Shown here: piece after piece, positions 14,850 through 23,665 of the stretch | Layout: each line of letters opens with the position of its first letter | Numbering within the stretch: position 1 is the first letter of the stretch | Assembly: GCA_046294495.1 (NCBI GenBank) | Contig: JBKBKV010000015.1 | Location: 1-35,133, forward strand | Reading direction: 5' to 3' | Length of the DNA: 35,133 nt | DNA from: HRBIN23 sp046294495 | Lineage (GTDB): Bacteria > Chloroflexota > Dehalococcoidia > Lucifugimonadales > HRBIN23 | Translations under genes and position numbers: made by a program | The notes under the pieces: generated by a model | Told to the model about the DNA's origin: nothing | Databases searched by the model: none | Seen by the model: only the letters and a program-made list of their open reading frames with translations

Positions 14850-15677
14850 CTAGGGTGTGGTTGCCGCTGCAGTTGCCAGGGCGGCCTGGAGGTTGCGGGC
14901 AAGGGTCTCATACTCCTGGCGCACGGCCTTGCTGATCAAGACGGTGGGCTTGGTGGTGTCGCGGTAATCGGGGCGAAGGGCAAAGCGGCCCAGGAAGGGC
15001 AAACCCGCTTGCTTGGCCAGGTCTTCCCCACCGCCGGAGCCGAACACCTCCCCAGAGAAGTTCTCCACTACGCCCAGGACACGCTGGTTGAGGCGGCGCA
15101 CCATGTTTATGGAGCGCAGGGCGTCAACGAGGGCCAGTTCCTGGGGGGTGGTAACGATGATGAAACCGTCCAGGGAGGGGAGGGTCTGCATAATGGTGAG
15201 GGGCGCGTCGGAGGTGCCGGGAGGGAGGTCTATAATCAGATAGTCCAGTTCCCCCCAATGGGTCAACTCCAGGAACTGGGTAAGGGCGTTGTGAATCATG
15301 GGCCCGCGCCAGATAATGGCCTCGTCCTCCTTCTGCTGGAAGAAGCCCATGGAGAGGATTTTAACCTGCCACTTCTCGGCAGGGAAGAAGTGGGTGCCGT
15401 CGTAGGTGGGCTTGTCCTCCACCTTCATAGCTTTGACGACATTGGGGCAGTCAATGTCGGCGTCCAGGATGCCCACCCGCTGAGAGAAGAAGTTGGCAAG
15501 GGTAACGGCCAGGTTGATAGCCACGGTAGTCTTGCCGACCCCGCCCTTTCCACTATACACCGCCACCTTATGGCGAATAGCCTTAAAGGTCTGGGCCATG
15601 CGCTTGCGCTGTTCAAACTGGCGCTTCATAGCCTCCAGGCGGGCGCGCTCTTGGGGTGTTGGGGGGCGTGCAGTCAT
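14850..15677 (-). CDS. Mrp/NBP35-type P-loop ATPase lacking the CxxC motif
   Basis: 275 residues from the ATG at 15677 (GAGGAGG five bases upstream). Deviant Walker A SGKGGVGKTT is at 42-51, the DADIDCPNV segment near 75-85, and Walker B YLIIDLPPGTSD in the middle. Mrp/ApbC proteins carry iron-sulfur clusters to target enzymes with a C-terminal CxxC. Here the expected region reads VENFSGEVFGSGGGEDL, with the CxxC loop missing. The only cysteine in a similar position is in DCPN. It may be a scaffold-independent paralogue or bind its cluster differently. It lies 74 bases after a SufT/DUF59 gene, the classic partner. Confidence 0.87.
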   Translation of the reverse strand: MTARPPTPQERARLEAMKRQFEQRKRMAQTFKAIRHKVAVYSGKGGVGKTTVAINLAVTLANFFSQRVGILDADIDCPNVVKAMKVEDKPTYDGTHFFPAEKWQVKILSMGFFQQKEDEAIIWRGPMIHNALTQFLELTHWGELDYLIIDLPPGTSDAPLTIMQTLPSLDGFIIVTTPQELALVDALRSINMVRRLNQRVLGVVENFSGEVFGSGGGEDLAKQAGLPFLGRFALRPDYRDTTKPTVLISKAVRQEYETLARNLQAALATAAATTP

Positions 15678-15751
15678 CCTGACCTCCTCATCCCCACTGC
15701 AAACACTAGGGGGAGTGGGGCCACTTCCGGCGATTGGGTAGAAAAGGGGGG

Positions 15752-16087
15752 CTACTCTTCCAAGCCGAGGAGTTTCTTCCCTTCGGGGCGGATCATCTCG
15801 GGTGTCCAGGGGGGGTCCCACACCAACTCCACCTGCACATCCTGCACCCCTTCAATCTCGGCGATGCGCCATTCGGCCTGCTGGGCGATGTAAGGCCCCA
15901 TGCCGCACCCAGGAAAGGTGAGGGTCATTGCCACATATACCCGGTTGTCTTCATCCACCTGCACATCGTAAACGAGGCCCAGGTCGTAGACATTGATGGG
16001 GATCTCTGGGTCGTAGACCTCCCGCAGGGCCTCAATGACCTGCTCGGGGGTAACCCTGGGCTTCTGCTGAGCGGCGGGTTCTGGCAT
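15752..16087 (-). CDS. SufT/DUF59 metal-sulfur cluster assembly protein
   Basis: 111 residues of the MIP18/PaaD/SufT family, which helps mature iron-sulfur proteins. The signature runs EVYDPEIPINVYDLGLVYDV, then MTLTFPGCGMGPYIAQQAE with the conserved Cys, and ends with VWDPPWTPEMI, another family hallmark. The ATG at 16087 has AGGAGG four to five bases upstream. First gene of an apparent operon with the Mrp-like ATPase and a luciferase-like oxidoreductase. A supply of clusters would suit the iron-sulfur-rich LutABC and aconitase encoded elsewhere in the window, though no link is shown. Confidence 0.88.
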   Translation of the reverse strand: MPEPAAQQKPRVTPEQVIEALREVYDPEIPINVYDLGLVYDVQVDEDNRVYVAMTLTFPGCGMGPYIAQQAEWRIAEIEGVQDVQVELVWDPPWTPEMIRPEGKKLLGLEE

Positions 16088-16171
16088 GATGCCTCCTTTT
16101 TATCTTCGCCCACCATGGTAGGCCACGCAGGGGGGCGTGTCAATAATAGGAAAATGCTATCTACTTTTAGG

Positions 16172-17143
16172 TTATTCCTTGGGGATGGTGGAGGCGATGC
16201 CCGCTTCCGCCAGGTCGGGAGAGGGTGCAAGGGCTATGTAGATAAGGTTACCCTGCACCCGCAGTCGCAGATGCATAGTGTCTTGTTGGATACCGTAAAC
16301 AGTGTGCCCCTGCAACTGTATCGGTTCTAGCCCGGCCTGGCGCGCCACCACGCTAAACCCCAGGCGAACTATCAGGGAGGGCAGGCCAGCCCTCGCCACA
16401 CCCAGCACTGTAACGCCGTAGTGTTCCAGCAGGGCCTGGGGGCGGTTATCCAAGGGGCTGTCTAGGGCCAGGGGACGGCTGGTGTATAAGGCGAAGGCCA
16501 CAGCCTCTACCCGTGCAGTGCCGATGGCCTGCTGAATACCCTGTCCTTCGCCCCCCGTGCGCCGTGCCAGGGCGTCTATAAACTCCTTGGAGGTGAAGAC
16601 AAACCCTGCGCCCACAGGCGAGCCGGGGGGTTTGGGCGGGAGTTTCTGGAGCAGTGCCCACGCCTGGGGATAGCGCTCCGCCAGGCGCACACCCCGGTTC
16701 TGGCGAATGGCTTCTTGAAAGGCAGAGGTGTGGCGCCCCTGCTCACTAACCGCAGCCACTACCTGCCCGGATCGGTAAATCCAGAGTGGGAGTTGTGACT
16801 CCTGCAAGAGCAGTTCCAGCAGTTCCGCCTGCTGGGTGTCTTTCAGAACGGCGACGCCTCCCGCCGTATCACCGTCCGGGGCTACCCATAGAGCGGAGGA
16901 GACAACCCCTATCTCGTCGGGGGCGTCTCCCAGCGTGGGGGCAAGAGAACGCGGCAGGATACGCAAGGGGGCCTCTTGGGCGAAGTAGGCGTAGACGGCG
17001 ATGGGGGCATCGGGCAGATGGGTATCGGCAAAGCCCGGGGGGAGGGCTGGGTTTCCCGCTTGGGGCGCCTTGCGGCATGCCCCCAGGAGCAGGAGAGCCA
17101 GCAGAATAAGGAGGACTGTCCAGCCCTTTCTAGTTATGGTCAT
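16172..17143 (-). CDS. Putative lipoprotein of unknown function
   Basis: 323 residues. Residues 1-22 are a lipoprotein signal peptide (basic TRK, then a Leu-rich stretch) with a lipobox LLGAC at Cys23, so the mature protein should be lipid-anchored outside the membrane. The rest is a mixed alpha/beta region without a motif I recognise; PDGDTAGGVAVLKDTQQAEL and LWIYRSGQVVAAVS look like paired strands of a duplicated surface domain. The ATG overlaps the uvrB stop by four bases (17140-17143), so it is translated with uvrB although no functional tie is obvious. Confidence 0.7.
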   Translation of the reverse strand: MTITRKGWTVLLILLALLLLGACRKAPQAGNPALPPGFADTHLPDAPIAVYAYFAQEAPLRILPRSLAPTLGDAPDEIGVVSSALWVAPDGDTAGGVAVLKDTQQAELLELLLQESQLPLWIYRSGQVVAAVSEQGRHTSAFQEAIRQNRGVRLAERYPQAWALLQKLPPKPPGSPVGAGFVFTSKEFIDALARRTGGEGQGIQQAIGTARVEAVAFALYTSRPLALDSPLDNRPQALLEHYGVTVLGVARAGLPSLIVRLGFSVVARQAGLEPIQLQGHTVYGIQQDTMHLRLRVQGNLIYIALAPSPDLAEAGIASTIPKE

Positions 17144-19182
17144 GCCTTGGCCTTCCGTTCTATTGGGTCGGGGTTCCCTAGGAGGCGACGCAGGTCGTAA
17201 ATCTGGTCCCGCAACAGTGCTGCCTTCTCAAACTCCAGACGGCGGGCTGCCTCCTTCATCTGGCGCTCCAGTTCTTTGATAAGGCGAGTTGTTTCCTCAC
17301 TGGAGAGGGTCTGGCGATGCACCACATAGGGGGCCTTACTCTCGGCCACGGCCGCCTGGCGCACCCGCTCGGTAATATCCCGCACCGCCTTGCGGATTGA
17401 GGTGGGGACGATGCCATGCTGCCTGTTGTAGTCCTCCTGGATACGACGGCGGCGTCTGGTCTCCTCTATAGCACGGCGCATGGACTCGGTAAGCGTGTCG
17501 GCATACATAATGACATGCCCTCGCTCGTGGCGGGCGGCACGCCCCATGGTCTGGATAAGGGCTGTTTCGGAGCGTAGGTAGCCCTCTTTGTCGGCATCCA
17601 GGATGGCTACCAGGCTTACCTCTGGCAGGTCCAGACCCTCCCGCAACAGGTTTATGCCCACCACCACATCGTAGACACCCAGGCGCAAATCCCGAAGGAT
17701 TTCGCTCCGCTCCAGGGTCTCCACTTCGGCGTGCAGGTAATGGGCCTTTATGCCCAACTCCTGCAAGTAGTCGGCCAGCTCCTCTGCCATACGCTGGGTA
17801 AGGGTGGTAACCAGCGTCCGCTCCCCACGCTCTACTCGCTGGCGGATCTCTCCGAGAAGGTCATCAACCTGGCCGGCGGTGGGGCGCACTTCTACAGTGG
17901 GGTCTAGGATGCCCGTGGGGCGTATAAGTTGCTCCGCCACCTGCTCGCTGACGGCCAGTTCGTAGGGGCCTGGAGTAGCTGAGACGAAGATGACCTGCCC
18001 CAGGCGCTCTTCAAACTCCTGGAAGGAGAGGGGGCGGTTGTCCAGGGCCGAGGGGAGGCGGAATCCGTAGTCCACTAGGGTCTGCTTGCGGGAGATGTCC
18101 CCTCCATACATACCCCGAATCTGGGGGACGGTCATATGGGACTCGTCTATGAAGCAAATGAAGTCTTCGGGGAAGTAGTCCAGGAGGGTCCAGGGGGGTG
18201 AGCCGCAGGAGACAGCCAGTTTCCCATTGATGGGGTGATGGCGCCCCTGGAGCCAGCAGGAGTAGTTCTCCACGCCAGTGCAGTAGCCCACTTGCTCCAG
18301 CATCTCCAGGTCATAGCGGGTGCGTTGTTTCAGGCGCTGGGCCTCCAGGAGTTTCCCTTGCGCCTCCAGGTAGCGCAGACGTTCCTCCAGTTCTGCCTGG
18401 ATCCCCTCAATGGCCCGAAGGAGTTTCTCCCGCCCTGTAACGAAGTGCTTGGCGGGGAAGATCTCAACCTCCTCCAGGTCGGCCAGCACCTCCCCCGTCA
18501 GGGGGTCCAGGTGGAGGATTCGTTCCACCTCGTCCCCCCAGAAGGAGATGCGCACTGCCAGCTCCTCGTAGGCAGGGAAGATGTCCAGGGTATCGCCCCT
18601 CACCCTAAAGGTGCCCCTACGGAAGTCTGTATCGTTGCGCTCATACTGCATATCCACAAGGGAGCGGAGAAGGCGCTGGAGGGAGCGGCGCTCCCCCCTT
18701 TGGACACGCGCCACGAAGGAGTAATAATCCTCAGGCGCGCCCAGGCCGTAGATGCACGAGACAGAGGCTACAATAACCACATCTCGTCGGGTCAACAGGG
18801 AGCGGGTGGCGGCGTGGCGCAAGCGGTCTATCTCCTCGTTGATGTCCGTCTCTTTCTCTACATAGGTGTCGGTCTCTGGGACATAGGCTTCGGGCTGATA
18901 GTAGTCGTAGTAGGAGACAAAATACTCTACTGCATTATGAGGAAAGAACTCTTTGAACTCGGTAGCCAGTTGGGCAGCCAGGGTCTTGTTGTGGCAGATA
19001 ACCAGGGCAGGGCGCTGGACGCGCTCAATGATGTTGGCCATAGTAAAGGTCTTTCCACTCCCGGTAACGCCCAGGAGGGTCTGGTAGCGGTAGCCCTTCT
19101 GGAGGCCCTCTACCAGGTGCTGGATGGCCTGGGGCTGGTCCCCCGTGGGCTGGAAGGGTGCGACGACCCGGAAGTTGGGCAT
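17140..19182 (-). CDS. uvrB: Excinuclease ABC subunit B
   Basis: 680 residues, full length. UvrB is the DNA-damage-verifying helicase-like subunit of nucleotide excision repair. Walker A is GVTGSGKT at 38-45, the damage-probing beta-hairpin is YYDYYQPEAYVPETDTYVEK, and Walker B gives CFIDESHMT. Helicase motifs V and VI are visible as NLLREGLDLPEV and QTMGRAARH. The C-terminal UVR helix (RLIKELERQMKEAARRLEFE) binds UvrC. No strong ribosome site precedes the ATG at 19182. It follows tlyA by about 100 bases on the same strand and leads directly into the lipoprotein gene. Confidence 0.97.
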   Translation of the reverse strand: MPNFRVVAPFQPTGDQPQAIQHLVEGLQKGYRYQTLLGVTGSGKTFTMANIIERVQRPALVICHNKTLAAQLATEFKEFFPHNAVEYFVSYYDYYQPEAYVPETDTYVEKETDINEEIDRLRHAATRSLLTRRDVVIVASVSCIYGLGAPEDYYSFVARVQRGERRSLQRLLRSLVDMQYERNDTDFRRGTFRVRGDTLDIFPAYEELAVRISFWGDEVERILHLDPLTGEVLADLEEVEIFPAKHFVTGREKLLRAIEGIQAELEERLRYLEAQGKLLEAQRLKQRTRYDLEMLEQVGYCTGVENYSCWLQGRHHPINGKLAVSCGSPPWTLLDYFPEDFICFIDESHMTVPQIRGMYGGDISRKQTLVDYGFRLPSALDNRPLSFQEFEERLGQVIFVSATPGPYELAVSEQVAEQLIRPTGILDPTVEVRPTAGQVDDLLGEIRQRVERGERTLVTTLTQRMAEELADYLQELGIKAHYLHAEVETLERSEILRDLRLGVYDVVVGINLLREGLDLPEVSLVAILDADKEGYLRSETALIQTMGRAARHERGHVIMYADTLTESMRRAIEETRRRRRIQEDYNRQHGIVPTSIRKAVRDITERVRQAAVAESKAPYVVHRQTLSSEETTRLIKELERQMKEAARRLEFEKAALLRDQIYDLRRLLGNPDPIERKAKA

Positions 19183-19286
19183 AGCAGGGAATTCTACCCC
19201 TTTCTCAACGCTTCCCGGTGCTTTTCTTGATACAAAGGCACCCGCGCTACCCTTATCCTATGGTAGCACGGAGGGGTGTCCCGGTA

Positions 19287-20063
19287 TTACGCGGAAAATG
19301 TGGGAGAGGCTCGCAGGCCCTTATCCTGGCGGGGCGGCACCTCCAGCCGGAGGAAAAACTCACGGTTGCCCTTGTCGCCCAGTAGGGGGGAGGGGGTAAT
19401 GCCCCGCACCCTCCACCCCCGGCCTATGGCCCACAGGGCCACTTTGGCGATGGCCTGGGCGTGCAGTGAGGGGTCGCGAACCACTCCCCCTTTACCTACT
19501 TGTTCCCTGGAGGTCTCAAACTGGGGCTTCACCAGGCATAGGATGTATCCCCCAGGCTCCAGGTGGCACGCCACGCTGGGGAGCACCGACAGCAGGGAGA
19601 TGAAGGAGACATCTACGGTTATCAGGTCTACGGCTTCTGGGAGGGGGAAGGGGTAGCGGGCGTTTACGCCCTCCATTGACACGACGCGGGGGTCCTGGCG
19701 CAGGCGCATAGCCAGTTGCCCCCGGCCCACATCTACGGCATAGACACGACGCGCCCCCCGCTGGAGCAGGCAATCGGTGAACCCCCCTGTGGACGCCCCC
19801 ACATCCAGGCATACCTTGTCCGCTACGACGATGCGGAAGGTGTCCAGGGCGTGGGCCAGTTTGATGCCACCTCGGCTTACATAGGGAGGCGGCGCCACTA
19901 CCTCTAGACCGACGGCGGGGTCTACCATCTGTCCTGGCTTGCGTGCGGGCTGGCCATTTATCAAAACCTGCCCGGCCAGCACTAGGGCCTGTGCCTTCTC
20001 CCGTGTAGGAGCCAGGCCTCTCTCCACCAAAAGGGTGTCCAAGCGGGTGCGGGGTTTCGGCAT
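19287..20063 (-). CDS. tlyA: TlyA-type S4-domain RNA methyltransferase
   Basis: 258 residues from the ATG at 20063 (GGAGGAGG upstream; a start at 20126 would read into the promoter region). An S4 RNA-binding domain fills about 4-60 (RLDTLLVERGLAPTREKAQA). The linker PYVSRGGIKLAHAL with the catalytic Lys follows, then the SAM-binding motif CLDVGASTGGFTD at 85-97, DVSFISL, the second Lys in LVKPQFE and GKGGVVRD. TlyA methylates ribose 2'-OH groups of 16S/23S rRNA and affects capreomycin sensitivity in mycobacteria. It is transcribed away from the CoA-transferase cluster, sharing an 82-base divergent region. Confidence 0.92.
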   Translation of the reverse strand: MPKPRTRLDTLLVERGLAPTREKAQALVLAGQVLINGQPARKPGQMVDPAVGLEVVAPPPYVSRGGIKLAHALDTFRIVVADKVCLDVGASTGGFTDCLLQRGARRVYAVDVGRGQLAMRLRQDPRVVSMEGVNARYPFPLPEAVDLITVDVSFISLLSVLPSVACHLEPGGYILCLVKPQFETSREQVGKGGVVRDPSLHAQAIAKVALWAIGRGWRVRGITPSPLLGDKGNREFFLRLEVPPRQDKGLRASPTFSA

Positions 20064-20095
20064 AGGGCCTCCTCCCCCATCATACCCCTGGCGAC

Positions 20096-20104
20096 TGATA
20101 TAAT
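20096..20104 (+). promoter_or_regulatory. Extended -10 promoter of the CoA-transferase/lut cluster
   Basis: TGATATAAT gives a TGn element joined to a perfect TATAAT hexamer, 41 bases before the first start codon at 20146. The -35 region is poor, as extended -10 promoters allow. It points into the twelve-gene plus-strand cluster. Confidence 0.6.
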
Positions 20105-20145
20105 GTCCCCAGGCGCCTGTTGCCAAAGCCAGACGAGGAGGGGCT

Positions 20146-20640
20146 ATGTCCCAGGAACAAGAGCGTATCTACGAATGGGAGGTGGCCCGTATCGGGGATG
20201 AGTCGCCCCCCTTTCAGATCGAGGTTACAGCCGATATGATAAGGGAATATATGAAGGCCTGCCGTTACGAGAACATCCCTTCTGGGGATACAGGCCTTAT
20301 CGCACCTCCGGGGATGGTCTTTCTGTATGCCCCCATGCGCCGGGACTTGGCCATCGCCGCGGCTGGGTATGTGGCCCCGGAGCAGGCAAAGGTCAACCCG
20401 CGCGCCACACCCTATGTGGGCTCTCAGGTTACCCTATACCGCCCTGTGCGCCCGGGGGACATCATCACCAGCACCACCAAGACCCACGCCAAATACGAGC
20501 GGCGGGGCAACAAGTTCATCGACTTCCTCATCACCGCCTACAACCAGCGGGGAGAAAAGGTGGCGGAGTATATCTATACCTGCCTGTGGCATTACGCCAA
20601 GGGCCAGTCGCCCTCTGCACCAGGGGGTGAAAGCCGTTAG
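20146..20640 (+). CDS. MaoC-like hydratase, N-terminal-type subunit
   Basis: 164 residues with a hot-dog fold of the FAS1/MaoC type. The start MSQEQERIYEWEVARIGDES is followed by VTADMIREYMKACRYEN, and by PYVGSQVTLYRPVRPGDIIT, the strand pair that closes the dimer. The His-x-Asp hydratase motif is not seen, but it is present in the next gene. In several bacteria a catalytic and a non-catalytic hot-dog subunit form one (R)-specific hydratase, and this pair probably does the same. It is the first gene after the extended -10 promoter. The stop is 44 bases before the next start. Confidence 0.8.
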   Translation: MSQEQERIYEWEVARIGDESPPFQIEVTADMIREYMKACRYENIPSGDTGLIAPPGMVFLYAPMRRDLAIAAAGYVAPEQAKVNPRATPYVGSQVTLYRPVRPGDIITSTTKTHAKYERRGNKFIDFLITAYNQRGEKVAEYIYTCLWHYAKGQSPSAPGGESR

Positions 20641-20684
20641 GGCCAGGGTAAGTCAAAGTATCAAAAAGAAAGGAGGTAAGGGAT

Positions 20685-21146
20685 ATGGTCGTTCAAGCAA
20701 GCGCCGCTACATGGGAGTCTATCCGCATAGGGGATGAACTGCCAAGCCAAACGAAATTGGAGACCCAGGAGACTATCAACACCTATGCGGCCTTTCGGCG
20801 TGCTGCTCTGGGGCCGCGGCGAGAGTGGAAGGACCTCCACACCGACCCAGAGTTCGCACAGGGGGGTATCTTCGGGGGAACGGTAAACATGGGCGTGGCC
20901 ACCGCCGATTACTTCTTCCAGGTGCTGGAGCGGGCCTTCCCCTACGAGGCTCTCTTCAGCCCCCATAGCCGATACTCCTTCAAGGCGGTGGCCCCCATTC
21001 GAGGCGGGGACACAGTAACCATCACCGGCAAGGTGGTAGATAAACGCCAAGAGGATGGGCGCAAACTGGTGGTTTGCGAACTAACAGGGGTGAACCAGCG
21101 GGGACAGGTGGTATATGTGGGCACCGCCACCGTCCATTTCCCCTAG
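20685..21146 (+). CDS. MaoC-like hydratase, catalytic-type subunit
   Basis: 153 residues of the MaoC dehydratase family, which adds water to enoyl-CoA or removes it from 3-hydroxyacyl-CoA. The motif WKDLHTDPEFAQGGIFGGTV (about 48-67) supplies His52 and Asp54, the residues expected for catalysis. IRGGDTVTITGKVVDKRQED and ELTGVNQRGQVVYVGTATV are the later hot-dog strands. A strong AAAGGAGG lies seven bases before the ATG. It probably partners with the MaoC-like protein encoded upstream. The mesaconyl/beta-methylmalyl type of CoA hydratase is one possible role given the CoA-transferases that follow. Confidence 0.82.
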   Translation: MVVQASAATWESIRIGDELPSQTKLETQETINTYAAFRRAALGPRREWKDLHTDPEFAQGGIFGGTVNMGVATADYFFQVLERAFPYEALFSPHSRYSFKAVAPIRGGDTVTITGKVVDKRQEDGRKLVVCELTGVNQRGQVVYVGTATVHFP

Positions 21147-21175
21147 CCCTTTACTCTACAGCAAGGAGATAGTGT

Positions 21176-22378
21176 ATGGCGTGCGGCCCATTGCACGGCG
21201 TACGCATAGTGGAGCACACCCACATGTATGCCGGCCCTTACTGCTGTGTCCTGCTGGGCGACCTGGGTGCAGATGTGATCAAAGTAGAGCCTGTCAATCG
21301 TGGCGACCGCATCCGCGAGTTGGGCCCCTTTACTCCAGAGGGTCGCTTCTCCTACCCCTTTGGGGTGCGCAACCGCAACAAGCGCAGTTTGGCCGTGGAT
21401 CTGGCGACCCCACAGGGGCAGGCCATTGTCCATCGCCTGGTGGCCACAGCCGATGTGTTTGTGCACAATATCCGCCCCCAGACCCTGGAGCGTCTGGCTC
21501 TCTCCTACCAGCGCTTGCGGGCTATCAACCCCCGCCTTATTTTCGCTGGTATCTCCGGGTTCGGGGACAGGGGGCCATATAGCGGTCTACCGGGGCAGGA
21601 CCTCCAGATTCAGGCTATGAGCGGCATCCTGGGCATCACCGGCTATCCCGACCTCCCCTCCACTCCCATAGGCGACCATGTTGGGGATGCGGCTGGGGGC
21701 ATTATCACAGCCATGGCCATCCTGGCCGCCCTTTTCCATCGTGAGCGCACAGGGGAGGGGCAGGAGGTGCGCACCTCCCTGCTGGCCGGCCTCATGGCCT
21801 TCCAGCACGACCGCTTCTCTGTTTTCCTGAACTCGGGGCGGGTGCCCCAGAAGCAGGGGATGGGCTCCCCCGTCAGCCCCCCACCTTATGGCATATGGCG
21901 CTGCCGGGATCGCAAGGAGTTGGCCCTATCCTCGGCCAGAGACGACCAGTGGGCCAAGTTCTGCGAGGCCATCGGCAAGCCCGACCTAGCCCACGACCCC
22001 CGCTTCGCCACCCGAGAACAACGGGAGGCCCACCGCTCCACCTTGTCGGAAATGCTTAGGGAGGTCTTCCTCCAACGGGACCGGGACGAGTGGGTTGCCC
22101 TTCTGCGCCAATACGACCAGTGGGTGGTGCCCGTGCGGGACTACGCCCAGATAGTGGCCGATGGCGATCTGGAAGCCAACGGCAGGATAGCCGAAACGAT
22201 ACATGCCACTGCCGGTCGCATCCGCGCCCTGGCCTTCCCGGCCGACCTCCTTGGTTCCCCGGCCACGGTGCGCCGCCCTGCTCCCCTTCTAGGGGAGCAC
22301 ACGCGGCAAATCCTTGAGGAACTGGGCTACACCCAAGGGGAAATAGAGGCACTCTACCAGCAGAAGGTGGTGTGCTAG
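21176..22378 (+). CDS. CaiB/BaiF family III CoA-transferase (copy 1)
   Basis: 400 residues. Family III enzymes move CoA between carboxylic acids through an aspartyl-CoA anhydride. The N-terminus GVRIVEHTHMYAGPY and CVLLGDLGADVIKVEP are typical. Catalytic Asp142 is in GLPGQDLQIQAMSGILG. NRNKRSLAVDLATPQGQAI and GDAAGGIITAMAILAALFHR are further family blocks, and the C-terminal APLLGEHTRQILEELGY closes the interlocked ring. AAGGAG sits seven bases before the ATG. First of four paralogues in this cluster. Confidence 0.92.
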   Translation: MACGPLHGVRIVEHTHMYAGPYCCVLLGDLGADVIKVEPVNRGDRIRELGPFTPEGRFSYPFGVRNRNKRSLAVDLATPQGQAIVHRLVATADVFVHNIRPQTLERLALSYQRLRAINPRLIFAGISGFGDRGPYSGLPGQDLQIQAMSGILGITGYPDLPSTPIGDHVGDAAGGIITAMAILAALFHRERTGEGQEVRTSLLAGLMAFQHDRFSVFLNSGRVPQKQGMGSPVSPPPYGIWRCRDRKELALSSARDDQWAKFCEAIGKPDLAHDPRFATREQREAHRSTLSEMLREVFLQRDRDEWVALLRQYDQWVVPVRDYAQIVADGDLEANGRIAETIHATAGRIRALAFPADLLGSPATVRRPAPLLGEHTRQILEELGYTQGEIEALYQQKVVC

Positions 22379-22403
22379 GTGGGCCGATGACCTGGGAGGG
22401 CAT

Positions 22404-23654
22404 ATGGCGGAGGCGACTTTTCCCCTGGCCCCTTATCGGGTGCTAGACTGCACCGATCAGCGGGGGCTTTTCTGCGGGAGGCTCCTGGCCGACCTGGGGG
22501 CGGATGTGATCCAGGTGGAGCCTCCCAGGGGGAACCCGGCCCGTCGCATCGGGCCTTTCTATGGAGAGAACCCCCACCCCGAAAAGAGCCTCTTCTGGTG
22601 GGCCTACGCCGCCAACAAGCGCTCCATTACCCTGGACCTGGGCACCGCCGACGGCCAGGCCCTTTTCCGGCGCCTTCTCCAAAACGCCCACTTTGTCCTA
22701 GAGAGCGCCGACCCTCAGGAGGTGCACCGCCTGGGCCTTACTTGGGAACGGGTGCGGGCAGTGAACCCGGGTGTTATTCTGGTCTCCATTAGCCCCTTCG
22801 GGCGGGAGGGCGCATATGCTCATTGGGATGGCTCCGACTTGCTGGCGTGGGCGGTAGGGGGGCTCCTCTACCTAACGGGAGACCCTGACCGTCCGCCTGT
22901 GCGAGTGTCCTTCCCACAGGCTTTCCTCTTTGCATCTCTCTCGGCAGCAGTAGGGGCGCTGGTAGCCCACTGGTATCGCCTCTGCACTGGCCAGGGGCAG
23001 TGGGTAGACACCGCGGCCCAGGCGTCGGTGGCGCGCCTCCTCTCCAACGCCACCCCCATGTATGACCTGAACCGGGAGAGGGTGAAGCGTGAGGGGGTTT
23101 TCCGATTAGGGGCGGGAGGGCGCAGGGGCAGGATGGTATGGCCCTGCAAGGACGGGTATGTGGCCTTCCTGACGGGGATGGGGCCAGCCCAGGGGCGCAG
23201 TAGCCGGGCTTTGCTGGCCTGGATGCGGGAGGAGGGGATGCCTGCCCCTAATCTGGAGGCCCTCCCCTGGGAGAGCATGCTAGCCCAGGACCTACCTCCA
23301 GAGACGCTTCAGCATATCCAGGAGGCCTTCGGGGCCTTCTTCCGCACCAAGAGCAAGGGGGAACTGTGGGAGGGGGCCTTGCACCGGCGGCTCCTCCTCT
23401 TCCCCGTTAGCACCCCTCAGGACCTGGAACACTTCCCCCAGCTGGAGGCGCGCCACTTCTGGACGCCGATAGAGCACGAAGATCTGGGCATACGCCTCCC
23501 CTACCCAGGCCCAGCCGTTGCCTCTACCCATGCTCCTTGGGGCATCCGCCGGCGGGCACCCCACCTGGGGGAGCACAACCGGGAGGTGTTCCTGGGGGAA
23601 CTAGGGCTGAGTGTCCAGGATTTGGCTGCCCTGCGCCAGGCGGGGATAGTTTAG
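22404..23654 (+). CDS. CaiB/BaiF family III CoA-transferase (copy 2)
   Basis: 416 residues. The family blocks are present: RVLDCTDQRGLFCGRLLADL, GADVIQVEPPRGNPARRIGP, AANKRSITLDLGTADGQ and PHLGEHNREVFLGELGL. The catalytic Asp is Asp145 in HWDGSDLLAWAVGG. The region around 225-250 (VFRLGAGGRRGRMVWPCKDG) is more basic than in the other copies, which may reflect a larger or charged acyl substrate. It starts 25 bases after copy 1 with GGGAGGG three bases upstream. CoA-transferases of this family can be heteromeric, so pairing with a neighbouring copy is possible. Confidence 0.9.
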   Translation: MAEATFPLAPYRVLDCTDQRGLFCGRLLADLGADVIQVEPPRGNPARRIGPFYGENPHPEKSLFWWAYAANKRSITLDLGTADGQALFRRLLQNAHFVLESADPQEVHRLGLTWERVRAVNPGVILVSISPFGREGAYAHWDGSDLLAWAVGGLLYLTGDPDRPPVRVSFPQAFLFASLSAAVGALVAHWYRLCTGQGQWVDTAAQASVARLLSNATPMYDLNRERVKREGVFRLGAGGRRGRMVWPCKDGYVAFLTGMGPAQGRSSRALLAWMREEGMPAPNLEALPWESMLAQDLPPETLQHIQEAFGAFFRTKSKGELWEGALHRRLLLFPVSTPQDLEHFPQLEARHFWTPIEHEDLGIRLPYPGPAVASTHAPWGIRRRAPHLGEHNREVFLGELGLSVQDLAALRQAGIV

Positions 23655-23665
23655 GGAGAGGGGTT

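Noticed and set aside
14631..15893. 420-codon plus-strand frame across the luciferase-like and Mrp genes
   Set aside because: Antisense to clearly conserved proteins, with Gly/His-rich composition typical of shadow frames.
16988..17200. Possible small plus-strand genes over the lipoprotein/uvrB junction
   Set aside because: No ribosome site or conserved motif; antisense to a signal peptide and the uvrB end.
18235..19230. 331-codon plus-strand frame opposite uvrB
   Set aside because: uvrB is unmistakable on the other strand, and the antisense product shows no motif.
23537..23665. N-terminal extension of CoA-transferase copy 3
   Set aside because: The 43 residues are Gly/Pro-rich, lie inside copy 2 and precede a normal start with a ribosome site at 23666.
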